Shown here in pieces: positions 33,488-41,813 of a stretch of DNA of 64,000 nucleotides; positions within the stretch are counted from its first letter, which is position 1; every line of letters begins with the position of its first letter. Position numbers and translations under genes: made by a program. The notes beneath the pieces are model-generated. The model had not been told where the DNA came from. It did not search any database and was given only the letters and a program-made list of their open reading frames with translations. The stretch comes from Cloacimonetes bacterium UBA5614 (GTDB lineage Bacteria; Cloacimonadota; Cloacimonadia; Cloacimonadales; Cloacimonadaceae): assembly GCA_002424605.1 (NCBI GenBank), contig DIKQ01000005.1, forward strand, positions 248,001 to 312,000. The letters run 5' to 3'.

Positions 33488-35006
33488 AAATCTCAGATTA
33501 CTGCTGGTCGAAGACAACGAAGACGACGCACTGATTCTGAACCTTCATCTGGAAAGGGAGGGTTACAACCTGCAATGCTGCAGGATTGAGACCCTGGAGG
33601 AAATGGAGCGTCAACTCAGCACGGAAGAATGGGATTTGCTGATTTCGGACTACAACCTGCAAGGGTTCAACGGCAGAGACACCTTTGAGCGGTTCCGAAA
33701 GCAGAACATTGATATCCCCTTCATTCTTGTTTCGGGAGCTGTGGGTGAAGAGACGGCTGCAGAGCTGATGCGCCTTGGAGTGCACGATTTCATCCTCAAG
33801 GGCAAGCTGCAGAGATTGGTCCCCGCCATTGAGAGGGAAAGGGCGGAAATGGTGACCAGACGGGAAAACAAAGCCTATCTGGAGCAGCTCAGCAAAGCCA
33901 AAATCATCATTGACAGCAGTTCCGTTGTGCTCTGGGAAGCCGAACTCGAGCCGGAGGTAAACATCTATTTCTGTTCTGACAATATCTCCCAATACGGCTA
34001 TTCTCCCTGCGAATTCAGCTCTTACAACGAGATGTTCAAAGCTCTGACCCATCCGGATGAGCTCAAAATCCTGCCGGATATATTCATGGGATACATCAGG
34101 AATAAGGCCGCCAGGTTCTCGCTTGAGTCCCGTTATGTCTGCAAGGACGGCAGCATCCGGTGGATAAACTCTCTGTTCAGGCTCATCGAAAGTACCGATA
34201 AGGGAAAAAACCTCCTGCAGTGCATCAACATCGACATCACGGAGAGGAAGAGCTTTGAGCATGAACTGATTACAGCCAGGGACAAGGCTGAGGAATCCGA
34301 CCGCTTCAAGTCCATGCTGATTGCCAACCTCAATCACGAACTGCACACTCCGCTGAATGGCATTCTGGGATTTGCCCAGGTGCTGAAACAAACCCTGCAG
34401 GCGGAAGACGAAATCGAGATGTCTGATTCAATCCTCACATCTGCCCAGAGACTGCAGTTGACCCTGGATTCCGTCATGATTATGGCTCGGCTGGAGTCCG
34501 GCATTGAATTGAGCGAGAGTAACCTGCACCCTGTAAATCTCAGCGCTGAGCTTGAGAAGATTGGCTCACTTTACCGTAAGAAATACGGTCTGAAGGAAAT
34601 CCAGTTCTCGGCGCAGATTGAGCCCGATGTCATGGTCAGAGTAAGTAGCAAACTGCTGAATACCGCCCTCGGAAACGTGATTGATAACGCCTTCAAGTTC
34701 ACGGACAAAGGTGCGGTCTCCATCCTTCTCAAAGCTGACAAAAATGCCGATAAACCCTTTGCTGAACTGGTGGTATCCGATACCGGCATCGGGATTGACC
34801 CCGCCAACCTGGAGCTTGTCTTCCATCCCTACCGCCAGGAAAGTGAAGGTTACACCCGCAGCCATGACGGATTGGGGCTGGGCTTGCCCATAGCTGCCAA
34901 AATATTGGAACTAATGAAAGGCAGCATCTCCGTATCCAGTGTCCGCGGTAACGGCAGTGACTTTACCATCCGCTTGCCTTTGCTTCTGGAGAGCGAAATC
35001 GGTTAA
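33480..35006 (+). CDS. receiver-PAS-histidine kinase hybrid
   Basis: A soluble 508-aa hybrid: receiver domain 1-125 with acceptor Asp57 in LLISDYNLQGFNG and the Lys in HDFILKGKLQR; a PAS/PAC segment ~150-265; HisKA with His286 in ANLNHELHTPLNGILGFAQ; HATPase with NVIDNAFKFTD, VVSDTGIGIDP and DGLGLGLPIAAKIL. The start ATG at 33480 overlaps the regulator's stop by 8 bp, so translation is coupled. The longer frame from 33429 lies within the regulator gene. Having no effector domain, the trio needs an output partner encoded elsewhere. Confidence 0.88.
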   Translation: MDKNLRLLLVEDNEDDALILNLHLEREGYNLQCCRIETLEEMERQLSTEEWDLLISDYNLQGFNGRDTFERFRKQNIDIPFILVSGAVGEETAAELMRLGVHDFILKGKLQRLVPAIERERAEMVTRRENKAYLEQLSKAKIIIDSSSVVLWEAELEPEVNIYFCSDNISQYGYSPCEFSSYNEMFKALTHPDELKILPDIFMGYIRNKAARFSLESRYVCKDGSIRWINSLFRLIESTDKGKNLLQCINIDITERKSFEHELITARDKAEESDRFKSMLIANLNHELHTPLNGILGFAQVLKQTLQAEDEIEMSDSILTSAQRLQLTLDSVMIMARLESGIELSESNLHPVNLSAELEKIGSLYRKKYGLKEIQFSAQIEPDVMVRVSSKLLNTALGNVIDNAFKFTDKGAVSILLKADKNADKPFAELVVSDTGIGIDPANLELVFHPYRQESEGYTRSHDGLGLGLPIAAKILELMKGSISVSSVRGNGSDFTIRLPLLLESEIG

Positions 35007-35320
35007 AACCGCATAAATCCCTAACACCTGACTGCATGGTCTTTCTCAGCTTGATGCCATGCCATCCCTATTTCCATATTACATTTATAATTACTACCCC
35101 AAGATTGTCAGTCCCGGCAGACAAGTCCTACCATCTCTTTCCCGGCATTTTTCGGTTTTCCCGCTTACAAGCAACACGCTATCATTACGCTATCAATACG
35201 GATTAATTCCGTAATGATAGCGTATTGCTCCTAAGGTAGAAATAGGGAACGGTTTTGGTTGACAGGTTTGACGGGTGCAGAATATCAATCGCAGAGAATA
35301 AAATCAACCGGCTGAGATAA
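35007..35320. other. 314-bp intergenic region with hairpin element
   Basis: Carries the inverted repeat at 35177-35222. A TTGACA at 35259-35264 could be a -35 element for the GNAT gene, but the expected -10 is poor. Nothing else recognisable. Confidence 0.5.
35177..35222. repeat. inverted repeat of CGCTATCATTACG motif
   Basis: CGCTATCATTACG (35177-35189) pairs exactly with CGTAATGATAGCG (35210-35222). A second, slightly different copy (CGCTATCAATACG, from 35188) lies inside the left arm, and the right arm is followed by TATTG, so alternative registers exist. No T-run. Confidence 0.8.
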
Positions 35321-36091
35321 ATGGAAAATTATAGAATCATCACTATTACAGAAGAGAACCTGTCGGAACATCCGCAAGCGATTTGCTACATAAATCCGAA
35401 GCATCCCTCTTATGGAATCAAGATTGACTGGCTGAAACAGCGCCTGAAAGACGGGTTGGTTATCAAGCTGCTGTATGCGGAAAATGAGAAGAAACCGCAG
35501 GGCTACATCGAGTATGTTCCGGGGCAACGCGCCTGGAGAGCGGTTTACGCTCCGGATTATCTGTTTATACATTGCATCTGGGTCTATGCCAATGCTTACA
35601 AAAACAAAGGGATTGGTAGTATCATGGTGGGCGAGGTGCTGAAAGACGCTGCCGCAAAAAACCTGAACGGCGCTGCAGTGGTCAGCAGTGAAGGCGCTTT
35701 CATGGCAAAAGCGAACCTTTTCAAAAAGAACGGCTTCCTGGTGATGGACTCAGCTCCCCCTAGCTACAAACTGCTGGTGAAACAGCTCCGCCCTTCCATC
35801 CCGCCTGCCTTCATGGACTGGCAAAAGCAGTTGAACTCTTATCACGGTCTGCACATTGTCTATAGCAATCAATGCCCCTGGGTGGCAAGGTTTGTGAGCG
35901 AAGTGGACAGTTTTGCGCAAAGCAAGGGCCTCAAGCTGCACATCACTGAGCTGAAATCCGCCGGACAGGCACAGCAAGCGCCTTCTCCATACGCCACCTT
36001 CAATCTTATTCACAACGGCAAACTGCTGGCTGACCATTATATCTCCATGACCCGCTTCAGCAATATCCTCAAAAAAGAAAAGCTGATTTAA
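35321..36091 (+). CDS. GNAT acetyltransferase with C-terminal YoaP-like domain
   Basis: A 256-aa fusion. Residues ~1-150 form a GNAT domain (IHCIWVYANAYKNKGIGSIMVGEVLKDA with the R/Q-x-x-G-x-G/A acetyl-CoA loop as KNKGIG). Residues ~175-256 match the YoaP-like domain (GLHIVYSNQCPWVARFVSEV ... YATFNLIHNGKLLADHYISMTRF), a thioredoxin-like fold with a C-P-W motif. The YoaP-type architecture is common in firmicutes and anaerobes; substrate unknown. Single gene with its own upstream region. Confidence 0.82.
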   Translation: MENYRIITITEENLSEHPQAICYINPKHPSYGIKIDWLKQRLKDGLVIKLLYAENEKKPQGYIEYVPGQRAWRAVYAPDYLFIHCIWVYANAYKNKGIGSIMVGEVLKDAAAKNLNGAAVVSSEGAFMAKANLFKKNGFLVMDSAPPSYKLLVKQLRPSIPPAFMDWQKQLNSYHGLHIVYSNQCPWVARFVSEVDSFAQSKGLKLHITELKSAGQAQQAPSPYATFNLIHNGKLLADHYISMTRFSNILKKEKLI

Positions 36092-36127
36092 GACATTTTC
36101 TGACTATCTTATCACTCAGAGGTGATT

Positions 36128-37015
36128 ATGACGCAACGCAAGATAAGACAGATTATCACGGCAAAGCCGGTTCTGGAAGGCGCGGGAGTGCACCTGAACA
36201 GGGTGTTTGGCTATCATGAAGTCCCTATGTTTGACCCCTTCCTGCTGCTGGATGACTTTCGTTCGGACGACCCGGACAAATATCTGAAGGGCTTTCCGTG
36301 GCATCCGCATCGTGGCATTGAAACCATCACCTATGTGACCAAAGGCGACGTGGAGCACGGCGATAGCCTGGGAAACAAGGGCGTAATCGGCGAGGGGGAT
36401 GTGCAGTGGATGACCGCCGGGAGCGGCATTATCCATCAGGAAATGCCCCAGGGCGACCAGGAAGGCAGGATGCACGGATTTCAGCTATGGGCAAACCTTC
36501 CGGCTTCCCATAAAATGATGGACCCCCGCTACAGAGGCATCCTTGCTGAGGAAATACCCACTCTGGTATTGGCAAACGGCATCGTTATCAAGGTGATTGC
36601 AGGCAAGGTTCACGGCACCGCCGGACCTGTCACGGACGTTGTCATAGAGCCGGTTTATCTGGATGTGCTGGTTCCGCCCAATATGGAGTTCAGTCAGGAA
36701 ATGGAAGCCGGCCACACCACCTTTGCTTATGTGACGGATGGCAGCGCCTGCTTTGGCATTGATGAGAAATCCGGCGCAGAAGTAACGGCAGAAAACCGTC
36801 AGCTTATACTGTTTGCAGACGGGGATTATGTGACCATAAAAACCTCAGACAGCCACACACGTTTTCTGCTTGTAAGCGGAAAGCCTCTGGCAGAGCCGGT
36901 TGCCTGGTATGGTCCCATTGTGATGAATACTGAGGAAGAGCTGGTGGTCGCCAGGAATGACCTGAAGAACGGCACTTTTATCAAGTTTAATCCTTCAGCG
37001 GAAGACAATCAATAA
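36128..37015 (+). CDS. pirin family protein
   Basis: A 295-aa bicupin. The metal-binding block is in the first cupin: FPWHPHRGIETITYVTKGDVEHGDSLGNKG (His, His, His) and DVQWMTAGSGIIHQEMP with the His and Glu ligands (residues ~55-115). Bacterial pirins bind iron and some have quercetinase activity; others modulate metabolic enzymes. The start is the ATG at 36128 with GAGGTG upstream; the GTG at 36122 overlaps that RBS. It converges on the ABC transporter gene with only 16 bp between stops. Confidence 0.9.
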   Translation: MTQRKIRQIITAKPVLEGAGVHLNRVFGYHEVPMFDPFLLLDDFRSDDPDKYLKGFPWHPHRGIETITYVTKGDVEHGDSLGNKGVIGEGDVQWMTAGSGIIHQEMPQGDQEGRMHGFQLWANLPASHKMMDPRYRGILAEEIPTLVLANGIVIKVIAGKVHGTAGPVTDVVIEPVYLDVLVPPNMEFSQEMEAGHTTFAYVTDGSACFGIDEKSGAEVTAENRQLILFADGDYVTIKTSDSHTRFLLVSGKPLAEPVAWYGPIVMNTEEELVVARNDLKNGTFIKFNPSAEDNQ

Positions 37016-37031
37016 TTTAACCCTTATCTAA

Positions 37032-39206
37032 TCAGGTATATTGCAACCTGTAAAGGTCGTAATAGAGACCTTTCTTGTCCAGCAACTGGTAATGGTTCCC
37101 TTCCTCGACAATCTCGCCTTTGTGCAGCACCAGTATCCTGTCCACATGCTGAATGGTGGACAATCTGTGTGCGATGATGATGCTGGTCCTGTTCTGCATG
37201 ATTTTCTGCAGGGCGTCCTGGATAAGGATTTCCGTCTCAGTGTCTATGTTGCTGGTGGCCTCGTCCAGGATGAAGATGGAGGGATTGTATGCCAGCACGC
37301 GCGCAAAAGCAATCAGCTGACGCTGTCCCGTGGATAGGGTGGCTCCCCTTTCCATGACCGGTTCGTCATATTTCTGAGGCAACTGCTGGATGAAATAGTC
37401 CGCATTCACATAACGGCAGACCTGTTCCAACTGCTCCTGGGTCAGCTCATTATTGTTGAGGGCGATATTGTCACGCATGGTGCCAGAGAAGATGAAAACG
37501 TCCTGCTGAACGATTCCCACGTTGTTCCTGACATCATCAATGGCATACTGATGCAGGGCTTTGCCGTCCAGGGAAATGCGTCCCTTCTGGTAGGGATACA
37601 TGCCCAGGATTAGATTTACGATGGAGGTCTTGCCGGAACCAGTGTGCCCCACCAGGGCAATCTTTTCGCCCGGCTTGATGCTGAAGGACACGTCTCTCAG
37701 CACCCATTCCTCTTCGTTGTAGGCAAGCCAGACATTCTCAAAGGATATCTCGCCCTCCAGCTTGAGGTTGCACTTCAGCTCATTGCGGTAGTCTTCCGGA
37801 GGGGTGTCCATCAGGTCAAAGATTCTCTCTGCGCCTGCCAGCGCTCCCTGCAGGATATTGAACTTGTCGGCAAAGTCGTTGATAGGCTCAAACAGCTTTT
37901 GGATGTAGGTGGTAAACGCCATCAGCAGACCAATGGTCACCACGTCGCGCAGGATTTGCCCGCCACCGTACCAGATGATTACAGCCACGGCAAGCTGGGA
38001 AGAGACGTTTATAATAGGGCGGAAAAAGGCAAAGAGCTTGAGCTGGGAAACCGATACCTTGAAGTAATTGCGGTTGATTTCCACAAACTCGTCGCGCTTG
38101 CGGGTGTACTGATTGAAGAGCTGGATGATTTTGACTCCGGCGATATGCTCTGCCAGAGTGGCATTGAGCGCTGCCAGCTGTTTGCGCACCTCACGGTAAA
38201 TCACCCTTGTCTTGCTTTTGAAAACATAAATGGTCAATATGACAAAAGGCAGGATTATATAGCTGATGAGGGCCAGTTTCCAATTCAGCATCAGCATCAG
38301 CACCACGATAGCAATCACGAGTATCACATCCTGTATAATGGTGATAACCCCGGATGAAAGCATCTCGTCAATCGCCCTGACGTCATTGGTGACACGGGTT
38401 ACCAGCCTGCCGACCGGATTTTGGTCAAAGAACTTTACCGGCATCTTTTGCACATGGGCAAAGACATCGTGACGCAGGTCGTTCATGGCAAGCTGTGAGA
38501 AGTAATTGGTCAGGTACACCTGGAAAAAGCTGGCAACAAAGCGCAGGGTGGTGAGCCCGAGGAATAACAGCGCCAGCATTATCAAGCTATGGAACGCGTC
38601 TTTGCGGATGCCTTTTCTTTCTGCAATCGGTATCTTTCGGATTTCTGATTGTGAGACTGCCAGGTGCTTGTCGCTGATTCTGAACCAGCCTTTGAACTTG
38701 TCGGCAGGGTTTTCCACTGCATCCGTATTGCTTATATATTTATCCACAATTCTGCGGTTGTGCTCGTTATCAACGATGAAGTAAAAGTTTTCGCTACTCA
38801 GGTTGCCATTCTGTTTCAGGCTTTCCAGATAAGGTTTGTCAATCCTGGAACGGCTCTTGGTGGGCAGTATGATGACTGTGACATCGTTCAGGTTATAGCT
38901 TTTCAGCTTGAGCATATGATAGCGGTCATCAAATTCCTTCAGTTGCGCCGGGTCGCTGAAAGTTATCAGGGCTTTGTCAGATACTATGTAATTGTCAATG
39001 GCGCTGCGTGTTATCAGCGGGAGGACAAGCTCGGTCGCTGTAAGCACGGTCAACACGAAAAAGGCGATGACCACCAGCCAGAGATAGGGTTTCAGGTATC
39101 TGAGCAGCCGGCGGTAAAGCCTGCTGTCGTAAATCTTGCCCCGGACTACGTCATCCTGGAATCCTCCGGGTCCGCCCCCGCGTCCGCCGCCTCCACCGTG
39201 CATCAT
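37032..39206 (-). CDS. ABC exporter subunit B with canonical Walker B (MsbA-like, heterodimer partner)
   Basis: A 724-aa fused TMD-NBD exporter. It begins with a glycine-rich cytoplasmic stretch, then TM1 (~40-62). Between TM1 and TM2 there is an insertion of about 125 residues (~75-200), where most MsbA relatives have a short loop. NBD motifs: GHTGSGKTS (Walker A), LSTGQRQLIAFARVL (signature, non-canonical Thr) and IFILDEATSNID (Walker B with catalytic Glu). Overlaps the partner gene by 4 bp. The combination with the partner's LDD fits an asymmetric exporter in which one ATP site is degenerate. Substrate, lipid or drug, is unknown. Confidence 0.88.
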   Translation of the reverse strand: MMHGGGGGRGGGPGGFQDDVVRGKIYDSRLYRRLLRYLKPYLWLVVIAFFVLTVLTATELVLPLITRSAIDNYIVSDKALITFSDPAQLKEFDDRYHMLKLKSYNLNDVTVIILPTKSRSRIDKPYLESLKQNGNLSSENFYFIVDNEHNRRIVDKYISNTDAVENPADKFKGWFRISDKHLAVSQSEIRKIPIAERKGIRKDAFHSLIMLALLFLGLTTLRFVASFFQVYLTNYFSQLAMNDLRHDVFAHVQKMPVKFFDQNPVGRLVTRVTNDVRAIDEMLSSGVITIIQDVILVIAIVVLMLMLNWKLALISYIILPFVILTIYVFKSKTRVIYREVRKQLAALNATLAEHIAGVKIIQLFNQYTRKRDEFVEINRNYFKVSVSQLKLFAFFRPIINVSSQLAVAVIIWYGGGQILRDVVTIGLLMAFTTYIQKLFEPINDFADKFNILQGALAGAERIFDLMDTPPEDYRNELKCNLKLEGEISFENVWLAYNEEEWVLRDVSFSIKPGEKIALVGHTGSGKTSIVNLILGMYPYQKGRISLDGKALHQYAIDDVRNNVGIVQQDVFIFSGTMRDNIALNNNELTQEQLEQVCRYVNADYFIQQLPQKYDEPVMERGATLSTGQRQLIAFARVLAYNPSIFILDEATSNIDTETEILIQDALQKIMQNRTSIIIAHRLSTIQHVDRILVLHKGEIVEEGNHYQLLDKKGLYYDLYRLQYT

Positions 39207-40969
39207 TCCTGCTCTCCTTCCAGACGCGCCCTGATTTTCTGTTTCTCCACCAAATCGTTATACAAACCGTTCAAGGCAATCAATTCCTTATGTGTCCCGG
39301 ACTCAATGACCCTGCCGTCAGACAGAACGATGGTCTTGTCGGCATGCTGCAGGGATGAAATCCTGTGCGCTATAATAATCGTGGTAAGTCCCTTCCTGAG
39401 TTCAATCAGGCGCTGTAGCAGATAACGCTCTGTCTTGGTATCCACTGCTGAAAGCGCATCATCCAGGATAAGGATATTGGGCTTGGTCAGCAACGCCCTG
39501 GCAATCGCCACTCTTTGCTTCTGCCCGCCCGAAAGCGTGATGCCCCTTTCCCCCACTATCGTTTCAAATTTGTGTTCAAAGTCCATTATCTCGTCATAAA
39601 TCTGGGCAGCCCTTGCAGCTTCAAACACGTCTTCCATACTGGCGTTCGGGTTACCCAGCCGGATGTTGTTGGCAAGGGTGTCTGAAAACAGGAAGATATC
39701 CTGCGGCACCATCACCATATCCCTGCGCAGGACTTTGAGGGGAATGGAGTAGATTTCATGCCCGTCAATATATATCGTGTCCGGCGGAGGATTGTAAACC
39801 CTTGCCAGCAGGTCAATGAAACTGGTCTTCCCGCAACCCGTGGGTCCCACTATTGCCAGGGTGTGGCCTTGTTCCAGGACCATTGATACGTCGGTAAAGA
39901 TGTCGGGCAGTTCTTCCCTGTACCTGAAGGACAGGTTCTTTATCTCAATGCTGCCGTGAATGCTGTCAATGCTCAGGTCAGCCTTGTCGTCGTTGATTTC
40001 GGGATTCAGTTCAAATATCTCATTCAAGCGCTTCAGGGAAGCTGTTCCGCGCTGATACATGTCCACAATCCAGCCGATGGCAATCATAGGCCAGACCAGC
40101 ATGCCAAGGTAAGAAAAGAAGGCGATGAAACCGCCGATGGTGATTTCCTCATTGATGGCGGCTCTGCCGCCCAATGCCAGCGTAACAATCAGGCTAAAGC
40201 TGATAACGTAGCCCATGAATGGATGGAAAACTCCGGAAAGCCTTGCCATCGCTATGTTTTGCTTCACATAATCCAGGGAGAAGGCATCCACTTTTTTGAT
40301 TTCCGCTTCTTCCTGGCCAAAAGCTTTTACCACCCTGATGCCGGATATGCTTTCCTGCACTGCTCCCGACATAGCTGCAAAGGATGCCTGTACGCGGGCA
40401 AACAGCTTATGCATCTTTTTGCCGAAATAGGAAATGGCAAAAGACAGTATGGGCAACGGGATGATGGCAAGCAGGGTCAGCCGCAGATTGATGGAAACCA
40501 TAAAAGAGAAGGAAGCAATGGTCATCAACAGGATATCGCTGGCGGCGATGAAACCCATGCCAAACAGCATTCTCACAGCATTCAGGTCGTTGGTGGCATA
40601 TGCCATCAGGTCACCGGTCTTGGCTTTGTTGAAGAAATTGGGGGACTGCAGCAGCAGGTGGTCGTAGAAATCCTGACGCAGTTTTTGTTCTATGGTAAAG
40701 GAATTGCCGATAATGAGCACCCGCCAGAAATACCTCAGAGCCATGATTCCCAATGCCATGGCAAACAGCAGTAATCCGATGTAAAGCAGGCCTGTGGAAT
40801 CTATGGTCCGGTTCTGGATATGGTCGATGGCATACTGCATGATTTTGGGAATGGCAAGCTGCACCACGTCCACCAGTATCAGCATCACTATGCCCCAGAG
40901 GATTTTTCCCCGGCTCTGCTTCAGGTAGGGAATGACTCTGTCAAATGTTTTACGCAGTTTATCGCTCAT
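39203..40969 (-). CDS. ABC exporter subunit A with degenerate Walker B
   Basis: A 588-aa TMD-NBD half transporter with six helices. NBD motifs: GPTGCGKTS (Walker A), LSGGQKQRVAIARALL (canonical signature), LILDDALSAVD (Walker B, with Asp instead of the catalytic Glu) and the IIAHRISS switch His. Asp at this place is the mark of the degenerate site in heterodimeric exporters such as BmrC/D or TM287/288. Start is the ATG at 40969 with AAGGAAAC upstream; the longer frame (to 41017) adds a non-family leader. First gene of the pair, divergent from a small regulator. Confidence 0.88.
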   Translation of the reverse strand: MSDKLRKTFDRVIPYLKQSRGKILWGIVMLILVDVVQLAIPKIMQYAIDHIQNRTIDSTGLLYIGLLLFAMALGIMALRYFWRVLIIGNSFTIEQKLRQDFYDHLLLQSPNFFNKAKTGDLMAYATNDLNAVRMLFGMGFIAASDILLMTIASFSFMVSINLRLTLLAIIPLPILSFAISYFGKKMHKLFARVQASFAAMSGAVQESISGIRVVKAFGQEEAEIKKVDAFSLDYVKQNIAMARLSGVFHPFMGYVISFSLIVTLALGGRAAINEEITIGGFIAFFSYLGMLVWPMIAIGWIVDMYQRGTASLKRLNEIFELNPEINDDKADLSIDSIHGSIEIKNLSFRYREELPDIFTDVSMVLEQGHTLAIVGPTGCGKTSFIDLLARVYNPPPDTIYIDGHEIYSIPLKVLRRDMVMVPQDIFLFSDTLANNIRLGNPNASMEDVFEAARAAQIYDEIMDFEHKFETIVGERGITLSGGQKQRVAIARALLTKPNILILDDALSAVDTKTERYLLQRLIELRKGLTTIIIAHRISSLQHADKTIVLSDGRVIESGTHKELIALNGLYNDLVEKQKIRARLEGEQE

Positions 40970-41174
40970 CGTTTCCTTAATCTTTTCCTTAATTCCGAGT
41001 GTTTGACTCACGCACAACTTTTCAGTAAAGCATATTTTGTCAAAGAAAAAGACTGCTCCCTGCCCTGAAATGCCCTGCTTTCCTGCCAGATACGGGAAGG
41101 ATGCGAGGACAATACGAGGGCTATCTCCCCGATAGGTTCACGGATGAAGCAGGCAAGGCACCTGAAAAAAGTTC

Positions 41175-41206
41175 TTGACAATCAAATTACTTTGGAATAC
41201 AAAGTA
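41175..41206 (+). promoter_or_regulatory. promoter with overlapping palindromic operator
   Basis: TTGACA (41175-41180), 17-bp spacer, TACAAA (41198-41203) form a good promoter ~55 bp before the regulator ATG. TACTTTG (41188-41194) and CAAAGTA (41200-41206), a perfect 7-bp inverted repeat with 5-bp spacer, cover the spacer and -10. Position implies repression, most simply by the regulator itself. Confidence 0.7.
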
Positions 41207-41256
41207 CCGTGTATATACAAAGACAACAGGGAGTATGTTCAGACAGAGGTGAAATT

Positions 41257-41754
41257 ATGTATCAGAAACATTATGGAAACGAACTTAAGGAAATCGGCGA
41301 ACTGGACCAGGCAATACACACGCCTGCCCGGCTGATGACCATTATGCTGCTCAACGAGTCAGGAACCATGGATTTTATCCGGCTGATGGGGCTGACTAAC
41401 CTCACATGGGGAAATCTCTCCACTCACCTTTCCAAGCTGGATGAAGCCGGTTATGTGATGATAACCAAGACTTTCAAGGGCAAACGGCCCCATACCCTGA
41501 TAAGCCTGACAGAAGCAGGCAGGCAGGCCTACCTGCAGTGGGGAAGCACCATCATCAAAGCCCTGCCTCAAAGCATCAGGCAGTCCCATCTGCGCGAGCA
41601 GGCAGATAGTGAACAGGACTTGCAAAAAATGTCTGCCAATCTGCAAGATGGCGAATTGCTGAAGGACGGCACCAAAGATTTGTTTTTCCTGCCACGCTAC
41701 CACAGATGGGAAATGGAACTGCCCCCCATCAGGGAGATGAATCCCCTGTCCTGA
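41257..41754 (+). CDS. winged-helix transcriptional regulator (MarR/HTH_27-like)
   Basis: A 165-aa regulator. Residues ~15-95 form a winged helix: HTPARLMTIMLLNESGTMDFIRLMGLTNLTWGNLSTHLSKLDEAGYVMITKTFKGKRPHT is the helix-turn-helix plus wing, as in the small winged-helix DUF (HTH_27) regulators. The C-terminal ~65 residues, with a proline-rich end, are not recognised. Start ATG at 41257 with GAGGTG; the frame extends to 41209 through the promoter region. It likely controls itself and perhaps the divergent exporter genes via the palindrome at 41188-41206. Confidence 0.82.
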   Translation: MYQKHYGNELKEIGELDQAIHTPARLMTIMLLNESGTMDFIRLMGLTNLTWGNLSTHLSKLDEAGYVMITKTFKGKRPHTLISLTEAGRQAYLQWGSTIIKALPQSIRQSHLREQADSEQDLQKMSANLQDGELLKDGTKDLFFLPRYHRWEMELPPIREMNPLS

Positions 41755-41813
41755 GCAGAACCACAGCATAATAATACTGTATAATACTTGACCAGAAGAT
41801 AAAAGGAGGTCCG

